A DNA stretch of 64,000 bases, from NCBI GenBank assembly GCA_964058845.1, contig CAXKVR010000010.1:248001-312000 (forward strand), in the 5' to 3' direction. The DNA is from Carex sylvatica. Its lineage: Eukaryota > Streptophyta > Magnoliopsida > Poales > Cyperaceae. Positions 46,841 through 61,765 of this stretch are shown piece after piece. The translations under genes were made by a program, and so were the position numbers. Under the pieces are notes generated by a model, which was not told where the DNA came from, did not search any database, and was given only the letters and a program-made list of their open reading frames with translations. Within the stretch, counting starts at the first letter, position 1. Each line of letters begins with the position of its first letter.

Positions 46841-47010
46841 GCGTATCCTCTGAGATATCTCAACTTTTGAGTGACCGACGTGTCCGGTGCCTATTCGGGG
46901 TTAGCGTAGGGGCCAGTATTATTTGAGCTTCGAGATTCGTGCAGAAAGTATTTGAACGGTTGAGATTTTTCATAAAGTCATGCAAAGTTTGAGATATCTC
47001 AGAGAGTACG
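46841..47010. mobile_element. miniature element, TGAGATATCTCA family, copy 2
   Basis: The 170-bp segment has inverted ends, GTATCCTCTGAGATATCTCA on the left and TGAGATATCTCAGAGAGTAC on the right. The internal GTGACCGACGTGTCCGGTGCC block is shared with 3950-4047 and 54620-54798. It lies just upstream of the interrupted PPR gene. A target duplication is not clear for this copy. Confidence 0.65.
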
Positions 47011-47972
47011 AATTCAAATTGGATCGGCTCATTATTTGATAAATGTGTATCCTCTGCATTAACTCAAAAGGAATATTTTGAGTTAATGAATTTCAACTGT
47101 TTGATTTTAAACAGAGTCAATCCGACTCAGATTATGATATAGGGGCCCTTTACTATTAGTGCGAATCTAGCGTACACTAATCTTAAAATAGATCGGATGA
47201 TCAAAATTCATTAACTCAAAAGATTCTGTTTTGAGTTAATGCAGACGATACGAATTCATTATTTGTTCGCTCGACAGGTAGACGCGGTATATATTTTGTA
47301 ATTTGTACAGATTATGTTTGTTGATATATATTTTTTGTAATTTGTACAGATTATGCGGTATATATTGTGTAATTTGTACATGTAAGGATCGTGAGGTCCA
47401 TTTCTTAGGTTAGGGGTTTGATCAACAGAAAAAGATTTTGGATTTCTAGTTTTTTTTTTTTTTTAAACCCTCCTGAGTTTGATATATAATTGTAACCATA
47501 TATTCTTTCATATGAGGATTTTATTCTTGTCTTTAAATGGGATTAATTGTTTCATATACAATGCTAAATTAATTTTGTAGAATTTTCCGAATTAGCTCAT
47601 AATTAGACTAATTTAGCATTGTAAGATTAATTACTTACGCATCGTTGAACCTTGACAAGTTTAATACTTGGATTAGTTTTACGAGAAATCTGATAAATGC
47701 TCAATTATAAAAAAATAAAAAATAAACATAATTAATTTGACTATTCGATCAAATCAGAATATAAAGAGAATGTTTTTGTTTTTATTTTTCTGTTAAGATT
47801 CTTTTTATATTTTATTAATAAAATATAAACAAAATGATTTTTACGTTCTTATCATTTCTTTTCTCAAAAATAAAAAGTTCTTGTCATTTGTTTTCACAAA
47901 AAAAGGTCAATGATGTAGTATAATTATCCCATTAATTATATGAACAACATATATATATATATATATATATAT
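47011..47972. other. AT-rich intergenic stretch, no gene seen
   Basis: No coding signal. A short direct duplication (GTAATTTGTACAGATTATG) is visible near 47298 and 47337. The right end runs into a (TA)n tract abutting a foldback element. Confidence 0.45.
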
Positions 47973-48387
47973 GAGGAGGGTTCAAATGCACCCAAATTTT
48001 TGTGCACCGAAATGCACCCTATCTTTTATCTCTATTTTCAAAGTCAAAACAGTTAATCCGAACTGTTAGATGCGATCTATATATTAAGATGTGCTTGGAG
48101 ACCAAATTTTACATTTTTTGGAATTTTTTTACTATTTTTTTAGATTTACTGACAATCGTTGTGTTTTTATGGTCCAGATTTGCTAAAAACAGCGATTTTC
48201 AATAAATCTAAAAAAATAGTAAAAAAATTCCAAAAAAATATAAAATTTGGTCTCCAAGCACATCTTACTATATAGATCGCATCTAACGGTTCGGATTAAC
48301 TGTTCGGATTTTGAAAACGGAAAAAAATGATTTGAAAGATATAGTACATTTGGGTGCACAAAAATTTGGGTGCATTTGTACCCCCTC
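47973..48387. mobile_element. foldback miniature element in a (TA)n tract
   Basis: The 415-bp element is almost one long inverted repeat. It starts GAGGAGGGTTCAAATGCACC and ends with the mirrored GGTGCATTTGTACCCCCTC. The arms continue through CAAATTTTTGTGCACC, TTTGGTCTCCAAGCACATCTT and AAAAATAGTAAAAAAATTCC. (TA)n runs flank both sides (47950-47972 and 48388-48402). No coding capacity. Insertion into a TA microsatellite is the simplest reading. Confidence 0.8.
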
Positions 48388-49307
48388 ATATATATATATA
48401 TAGAGTATGGCTAATTTGCTTCAGCAAACTGTTGCCAGATCTGTGAGCCATCGGATCGCTTTAAGATGTGCGCTGTGATCATCAGCGTAAGTGGTTAACA
48501 GAGCGCTCTGTTTGATCCCGTTAGCTAAAAAAGAAGGTCACGTCTATCGCCTTTTTCTTTGAAAAGAAAAAAGAAGAAAGAAAGAAACCCAATCCTGGCC
48601 CCCTCCAGCGACTCTGCCTCCCCTCTCCTCGGCTCCTCCCCACTGACCTGCGCCCAACCTATATCTCTACTCTATGTACGATTATCCTCACCAGCCTCTC
48701 CTGTGCGATTTCTCTTCCTTCGTTGTGCGCGAGTGCCTCTCCTGTGTGATTTCTGCTCGCCTATGTAGATCTGGCTCGTACGCTTCTCCCTCCACCCACT
48801 GCCTCTCACTCCGCCTCGCCCCTGTCTCTTCAGGTTAGCTCTCAGGTTGACTATCGTTCAAAAACCCTAGTTATTTTTTTGTTTTTGTTTGATACTAGAC
48901 TAATTGATTTGCTTGACCAATTGAGACCTAATCATCCAAGGTCGTAGATTGATACGTAGAAAGATTGGATAGATGATCACATTGTTCTTTTCGTGAAATT
49001 TAGAAACTTTTGACATAAACATCAATTTATGTACTTGAGGCAATTTTCAGAAATTTGAGGGGCTGATTTCAATTTGTGTATTAGACTGGTTAATTGTGCT
49101 GCATGGATATTCTCAATGGAAGATGAATTTCCACTTGAGTTTAATTGATTGTAAGTGCAATTTGACTAGATTACAAAGCATACATGAATAGAGGCATGAT
49201 AGTATGATGGGGAGTTATAACTTATAACTATTCCATCAGGTTTATTAAATTCCCATGTTTTTTCTTTTTCTTTTATATTTATAATCTCTCTTTTTGTGTT
49301 ATTCTAG

Positions 49308-49375
49308 CCATCTCAACCAGAATAACTTCCCGGGTGACATTCCAGATATTTTCAGTGGTGAAATTAGCGATATAT
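49308..49375 (+). pseudogene. possible single leucine-rich-repeat scrap
   Basis: About 22 codons read HLNQNNFPGDIPDIFSGEIS, matching the plant extracellular LRR pattern (L--N-F-G-IP--F). The scrap is preceded by an AG acceptor-like site and followed by no further repeats. It could be a captured exon fragment of an LRR receptor gene; it is too short to be sure. Confidence 0.25.
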
Positions 49376-50189
49376 CTCTCATTTCTAGATTAGCGAAATT
49401 TTCATTTTTGAGTTGACGGTCGCTTTGAAAATTTAATCGAAGCGGGAGGATCGTGTTTGAAGCAGGAGGATGACTTTGAAGATCTGATTGAAACTCATTT
49501 CAAAAAGAAGAAGATCATATTGAAGCAGGATTCTACGGTCACAGACCTCGACGAAGCAACTGGTTGCTGCGACGACAAAGAGATGATGCCTTATCCCCTC
49601 TTTGTGGATCTGGTTGAAGATATATCTAACATAATGCGATTGAGTGAACGAGAGCCAGTGAGATGATGAAATGAGCCAAGCATAAGTTTCAAACACTCTT
49701 TTGCTCGTAAGATTAAAGTGAAATCTTGATTAAAGCATGTGCATATTAGCGAATTGCTATAGAAAAGAATTACATGCTAGTTGAGTATTTGCTACATGTG
49801 CCGATGGATTGATTTATAACAGATCTCACATTATCTCAATGTCTGATTTGAATTTTTTATTTAAAATTTGATATTTGAAATCAAAATTACATAAATCATT
49901 TTCTTAATGTTGTTGATTTGAATTGTCTGATGTAAGACATTACATGATCGATATTTTATTTTATAGTATTCGATTTCACTTTCGAAAGAACACGACGAAT
50001 CATATCTGATCTTCATCGTTTGCTATTTGGATTGAAGAGCAGCGGCAAAATTTAAATTAAATGAGTTATTTACGGATTTAAATTCCTTGATGCATGTAAT
50101 AAGTTCATAGATTCTATACAATATTTTGTCAATTAGGTTTTAAACTTCTGTAGAGTATTTTTTATGATATGTTACATAGTTTTACATTA

Positions 50190-50790
50190 TATATCATATA
50201 TTTTACATGAGATAGGCATTGTACTTTTTTTATTTTACTGGATCTGTTTAACAGTTTCACATGATATATATGCAATAGCTTACAACAATAATGCAATATT
50301 CACAGGATCTAGCTAATAGTTTTACTGATTTAAATTTTAAGTATTTATCTAATAGATTTAGAGGATCTATACAATATTTTACAGGATATATGAATCAGGT
50401 TTAAAGGTTATGTAGAGTATTTTTGCATAATATAGTTCACAGTTTTACATGATATATGTACCATTTTACAGTATATGATTACAGTTTTACATGATATGTA
50501 AAGTGTTTTACATTATATAGTTCACAGTTTTACAGTACCTACATGATATGCAATATTTTACAGGTTATTGATGTTTTACAGCATATATGCAATATTACAT
50601 TATCTATTTAATCGTTTTACTGATTTAAATTTTCAGTATTTATCTAATAAATTTATATGATCTATACAATATTTTCAGGACATATGAATCATGTTTAATG
50701 TTATATAGAGTATTTTACATGATATAGTTCACTGTTTTACATAATATATATGACAGTTTACAGTATGATATATCTATGCAACATTTTACA
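50190..50790. repeat. degenerate TTTTACATGATATA repeat
   Basis: The phrase TTTTACA(T/G)GATATA and variants such as AGTTTTACATGATATATG recur irregularly more than ten times, mixed with TATAGTTCACAG. The spacing varies between roughly 30 and 60 bp, so this is an old scrambled tandem array. Confidence 0.6.
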
Positions 50791-51779
50791 TGATTGTTCA
50801 ACTAGTTTTTAGGATTTGCCAATAATTTGCAGGATTAGGAATTGAAGTTTTTATGAATTGTTGATATCAATTTATAACCTCATTTGTTTTGTTGTTTTGC
50901 AGTATGATATTTCTAAAGAACGCATTGTTCTAGTGATGAGGCTTTTAACCCATCCAAACAATACTAAATAAAGGGTTATGAAGTAAAACTTTGTATGTTG
51001 AATAGTATGCTTATGTGGAATGCATGAATTTGTGTTTAGAATGTTATTGTTTGTTTTTTTTACTATTTAATAGTGATGGTTTCAATAGTGACAGATTATT
51101 TTTGTGAACAGTTATTAATGTTGAACAATGTGATTGTGAATAGTCAAATGACAGTTTTTTTTTTTTTTAAACTGTGAACAACTCATTGTGGACAATTAGA
51201 TGCTTTTTTTTTTATACGTATAAAGAGATATACACTTATATAATACAACCATACTATTGTAAGATTTTACAATTGTAAGTGCCTCCCCGAAAATCACGGT
51301 GCACCATACCAGCACAACCGGCGTTGTCAACATATTCGAAGCGATTATCTATCAAAACTATTACAATAGCAGCATCATTGCATCAAATAAATATAACCGA
51401 ATAAGAATAATGACAAGTTAAATGAAAAATTGATGCACAGAAATGGTCGTTCAAATTTTACTCAAATGTTCAAAAAGAAATATAAAACCAAGCACCGCTG
51501 ATTAAGTTGCAAGTGCTGAAATTGCAAAAGCTGTCACTTAGAAAGCCAAAACGAAAGGAATAATTGGAAGCCTATCTACTAAGGAGGCTACCTACGCACA
51601 TGTAGCATCCAAGTTAACCATACTTCTTACTAGGTGCCTTCTCAACTGAAATACATTTTAAAAGTTTTCCTAAATGCAAAACAAAACCAAAAAAAATGAG
51701 TTTACGAACTAATCATGAAAGACTACAAGAGTCGAAATTGAAATACATTCTATAAAATCACAAAAAATAAGTTCCCAGT

Positions 51780-53490
51780 TCAAAGAAGCATCTCCTATGC
51801 CTTCTCAATTTCACCTTACTTCCACAGCCCATCTATACTAGTTTTTAGTAGGTCACAAAATTAGGCTCAAGCTCACTGGAATTCATGCTATGCTGCACGT
51901 CCTTTGCCGTCTCAATTTCACCGTTCTTCCATGACCCATTAATAAGACTGTTGTAAGTCACAACATCAGGCTCGAGCCCTTTGGCCATCATGCCACGCAG
52001 CACCTCCTTTGCCTTCTCAATGTCACCATTCTTCCATAAACCATTAATAAGAGTGTTGTAAGCCACAACATCAGGCTCGAGCCCATGGGAAATCATTTTA
52101 TGCAGCACCTCCTTTGCCTTCTCAATTTCACCCTTCTCACACAACCCATTTAAAATGGTGGAATACGCCATGGCAATAGGGTTGTGTCCTTTAAAAAACA
52201 TGGTACTAGTTTCAATTCTATTGCAAAGCAGCTTATCTACATGTCTGGAATATAGCATGTCATTGGGCTCGATACTTTTTGAAATCATGTTGCATATCTC
52301 CTTCGCCTTGTTGATTTCACCTTTCTTGCATAACCCATCTACAATAGTGAAACTAGTCGTGATATTAGGCTCGAGACCTTTGGAAATCATGCTGTACAAC
52401 ACCTCCTTTGCCTTGTCAATTTCACCTTTCATGCACAGCCCCTCTATAACAGTGCAATAAGTCGTGGCATTAGACTCAAGCCCTTCGGAAATCATGCTAT
52501 CTAACACCTCCTTTGCCTTCTCAAATTCACCTTTCTTGCATAACCCGTATATAACAGTGTAGCAAATCACAACTTCAGGCTTCAACCCTTTGGAAAACAT
52601 TCTATCCAGCAACTCCTTTGCGTTGTCAATTTCACCTTTCATGCACAGCCCATCTATAAGATTGGAATAAATCACGTCACAAGGCTCAAGCCCTTTAAAA
52701 ATCATTCTATGCAGCACCTCCATTGCCTTCTCAATATCACCTTTCTGGCACAACTCATATATAAGATTGTTGTAAGTCCCGACATTAGGCTCGTGCCCTT
52801 GGGAAATCATGCTATCCAGCACCTCCTTTGCCTTGTCAATTTCACATTTCATGCACAACCAACCTAAAACAGTGTTGTAACTCGAGGCATTCGGGTCCTT
52901 ACCTTTAGAAATCACGCTATGCAACACGTGCATTGCCTTGTCAATTTCGCCTTTCTTCCACAACCAATCTACAAGAGCGCTGTAAGTCACGACATCGGGC
53001 TCCTTACCTTTAGATATCATGCTATGCAGCATCTCCATTGCCTTCTCAGTTTCACCTCTCTTGTACAGCCCATTAATCAACAAGTTGCAAGTCATAGTAT
53101 TTAGTATTAGGTATTGCTGGGTGCATTAGTTTATACAAACCAAATGCCTTGGGGAGTTCACCCGCCTTGCAGAGCTCAGCTATAATTGTGGTGTACGTGA
53201 TCACACAAGGTTCACACTCAGCGCCATGTTTAACCATTTTAAAAAGCAACTGAAGAGCTAAGCCAATGTTACCATGGGAGCAAAGCCCCTTGATAAGAAT
53301 GTTATACGAGGTAACATTGGGTACACATCCCAGTTGAGGCATCTTGTCTATCACAATGACTGCAGCCTCACCGATCCTATTCTCACAACAAAGGGCCTCG
53401 AGTATCGGAGTGAAAATCACGGTCTCAGCTTTAAAGCCCTCTTTGAGAATCCGTCCAAGAAAATGGAAGGCTAGGTTGAGCTGATTAGTT
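51780..53490 (-). pseudogene. second P-class PPR gene, truncated and frameshifted
   Basis: A minus-strand PPR frame matches the interrupted PPR gene from NQLNLAFHFLGRILKEGF (near 53480) onward. It includes LGCVPNVTSYNILIKGLCS and AELCKAGELPKAFGLYKLM, and meets a frame change at about 53095-53105. The next frame is open for 416 codons (51845-53095), with at least eleven repeats of the MISKGLEPDVVTYNTLI type. After a TAG near 51845 a degenerate repeat can still be read to about 51780. The region upstream of 53487 is not PPR sequence but the segment duplicated at 34243-34620, so the natural N-terminus is missing. It is probably nonfunctional; an intron across the frame change is less likely, since no clear splice sites are seen. 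Confidence 0.8.
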
Positions 53491-53860
53491 GAGAGAGAGA
53501 GCAACTCAGCGCAGGACGGTTGAACCGGCGTCGCACTGTGTGCAGAGAGGAGGACGAGGATTTGGAGTATATCGCGCGTAATACAGAGATTTATGAAGAG
53601 AGGAGAAGAGGGCGATATTTCTGAAGAGAGGAGAGAGGCACAAAGTTTCGACGGAGATAAAGTCGGGAAGAGAGGGGTGGGGGTCGGCAATTCACATCCT
53701 CTGAGATATCTCATATTCTGCGTGGTTTTTCCGGAAGATCACAACCGTTCAAATATTTTCTGCACCAATCACAAAGCACAAATAAAACTACGCCCTGCGT
53801 TATCTCCTCACGCAAAAGAATTTTTTTATAAACCATAATTAGAAAATTCATTTTTACCAA
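53487..53860 (-). repeat. 380-bp segment duplicated at 34243-34620
   Basis: Near-identical partner of the segment at 34243-34620. Here it directly adjoins the truncated 5' end of the second PPR pseudogene. It carries a CTCTGAGATATCTC motif like the ends of the miniature elements at 46841 and 54620. Confidence 0.75.
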
Positions 53861-54465
53861 ACCAACGTGATTAATTTTTTTTTTTTTACAAAAATCACAA
53901 AGAGTAAACAGTCAATTCAGTATAGATTTTTTTTTTCTTTTTTGGCACCGAAATGCCAATTCAGTGTCTACTTATTACACAGTTTTTTCAACACGCGGTC
54001 ATAGAAAATTCGAAAACACTCTGGACCGAATTGTTCGATCCCTTGTGATTTTAGATTTTCTACGACCGCGTGTTGAAAAAACTGTGATTTAGATTTTTAT
54101 TTAGTGTAATTTTGGTTTTTGTAGTGTAATTATTAATTGTAGAATTTTTTAATTTACATGTAGAGTAATTTATTGATATTTTTATTAATATTCAACTTAA
54201 AATGCAAATTATCAAATTTAAAATACATATATTGAACAATTATAAATAAATTCAATGATTTTTGAATAATAAATGAAATCGTAATATATTAAAAAAATTA
54301 AGCAAATGCACACAATAAATAGTAAATACATTTTAAAGTTATAGTTGTTCAGAGAGTATGAGTGCATCATCAATATTTTAGCAATGAAATATCGATGCAC
54401 TTCTATTTTAGTTAAGCCAGACATTAAAGTATCAGTACATTATCGGTGTTTTTATGCTTCTGAGC
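53820..54465. mobile_element. partial copy of the Mutator-like element at 2395
   Basis: The segment repeats in order the left end of the 2395-3844 element. It starts with ATAAACCATAATTAGAAAATT, then a T-run and CACAAAGA, then CGACCGCGTGTTGAAAAAACTGTG, then GTGTAATTATTAATTGTAGAA. It ends in the TTTTAGCAATGAAA-ATCGATGCACTTCT block, where order differs slightly. The right end is missing and the copy is more decayed. Confidence 0.6.
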
Positions 54466-54619
54466 TTGACGAGACACAATCAAGAAGAAGCTTGACGCGC
54501 ACGAATGACGCACTTCTGAGCTTGACGAGTCACAAGAGGAAAACAAAAGGTTGCATAGAAGGTCACAGGCGGTCATAGCGTAGATTTCACACCAAATCAA
54601 ATCGACCCGCCTAGCTCTA

Positions 54620-54798
54620 GAGTGCGTATCTTATGAGATATCTCAACTTTTGCGTGACCGACGTGTCCGGTGCCTATTCGGGGGTAGCGCAGGGGCCCAG
54701 TATTATTGAGCTTCGAGATTCGTGAAGACTGTATTTGAACGGTTTAGATATTCCAAAAAGTCACGCAAAATTTGAGATATCTCAGAGGATATGAATTC
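54620..54798. mobile_element. miniature element, TGAGATATCTCA family, copy 3 (9-bp TSD)
   Basis: The 179-bp element begins GAGTGCGTATCTTATGAGAT and ends with the mirrored TGAGATATCTCAGAGGATAT. It is flanked by perfect 9-bp copies of CTAGCTCTA (54611-54619 and 54799-54807). A 9-bp duplication with GA-starting termini suggests a Mutator-type miniature element. It lies about 300 bp upstream of the malic enzyme start codon, so it may sit in that promoter. Confidence 0.75.
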
Positions 54799-54807
54799 CT
54801 AGCTCTA

Positions 54808-55110
54808 TGCCTCTATCCCGTTCGCATTACACCTGGCATGCTTACATGTTACATCAAAGAAACCAAATCTGCCGACGGGCTTCTATTACAAAAAAAAGTA
54901 CCAAATCTGGGCCCCCTTTTGCTCGTTTCCGACCACGTAATCGCAATGCAGTGATGCAACACTAATCAATCAATTGTTCAATGCCAAATCCATTTTTTTC
55001 TAGAATTTTTCATGTACCTCCAGAGGCATATAAGCGGTGGCTTCCGCACTATAGTCTCACTACACTTGCCTTTTCCCTTGTTGCATCTTTTCACAGTTCA
55101 AAGGGACTTG
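54808..55110 (+). promoter_or_regulatory. upstream region of the NADP-malic enzyme gene
   Basis: The segment between the miniature element and the ATG at 55111 should contain the proximal promoter and leader. An in-frame upstream ATG occurs at 55012 with no stop before 55111. I cannot place a TATA box or transcription start firmly. Confidence 0.35.
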
Positions 55111-61060
<5,950 letters not shown>

Positions 61061-61076
<16 letters not shown>

Positions 61077-61153
61077 ATAAAGAATAGGGTACTGTGTACT
61101 ACAAATGCCGTTGTTATAGATAAATAAAGAATAGGGTACATTGTACTACTAAA
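61061..61153 (+). repeat. 47-bp tandem duplication across the NADP-ME stop codon
   Basis: The unit CCGTTGTTATAGATAAATAA and following GAATAGGGTAC starts at 61061 and again at 61108, with only a few differences later in the unit. The first copy includes the last codons and the TAA stop; the second lies wholly in the 3' UTR. The second copy does not alter the protein. Confidence 0.85.
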
Positions 61154-61765
61154 TGTTTGTAAAGTAGTAATTTACAATCCATGATGCATTTTTTTAATGT
61201 AATAGGAACTTGTATCACTGTATGTATTAATAGTAGTTTATGATCAATAATGACTTCGAACTTCCAAGTAATGCAACGAGAAACTCTAGCCACTCTGTCA
61301 CTTTGTTACGAATTTCAAATGGCCACTACGTCATCTGAAATTAACATTTTATTGTATTAAGAAGACAAATTTAATAAGCATCCAGCACTAGTCTTTCGGT
61401 CATTTTGCAAAAAAAAGTGCAAAACAGATGTTAAGCATTTTTCTAAGTTCGATGAAGTGACGTAGAATTCAGTTACCATAGTTTGCAGACAATATTTGCG
61501 CGTCGGGAGCTGGAACTTATAAACCTCAAAAAACAAAGAAACAGAGGCCCCGAAGTCAATTATTAAAGGAGATGCCTCAAGAAAAGAATTCCGAGCTAGT
61601 TTCTCAGACAACACACTAAAAAGCTACAATATCATTAGAAATCACTCTGTTACGCAAAAAGAGCAGACATGCAAAAGCCAGGGCCTCATAACTAGTTCTC
61701 GAAATACTTGATGTAGCTATATACATGCCTTTGGCACAGTTACTGGACTTTTTAACTCCCATGTT
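61154..61765. other. convergent 3' flanks of NADP-ME and the cereblon-like gene
   Basis: No gene seen. This interval should contain the 3' UTRs and polyadenylation signals of two convergent genes. A minus-strand frame of 85 codons at 61357-61614 has no recognisable motif. Confidence 0.45.

Larger units (their letters stand above)
48388..51780. other. intergenic stretch with minor gene-like scraps
   Basis: No complete gene is recognised. A GC-richer, C/T-rich section at 48590-48840 resembles a leader or promoter. Near 49308-49370, after a splice-acceptor-like TTATTCTAG, a frame reads HLNQNNFPGDIPDIFSGEIS, which fits one plant leucine-rich repeat. A 69-codon frame at 49457-49666 has no known motif. 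A degenerate AT-rich repeat occupies 50190-50790. Confidence 0.4.

Noticed and set aside
53487..53714. N-terminal part of the second PPR protein, starting near 53714
   Set aside because: The frame is open, but this stretch lacks PPR similarity, equals the repeat at 34243-34620 and contains the miniature-element motif CTCTGAGATATCTC; it is not taken as the true N-terminus.
55012..55110. Upstream in-frame start giving NADP-ME a 33-residue extension
   Set aside because: The extension is not typical of known plastid transit peptides for this enzyme, and the ATG at 55111 matches the usual cytosolic N-terminus; it remains possible but is not preferred.
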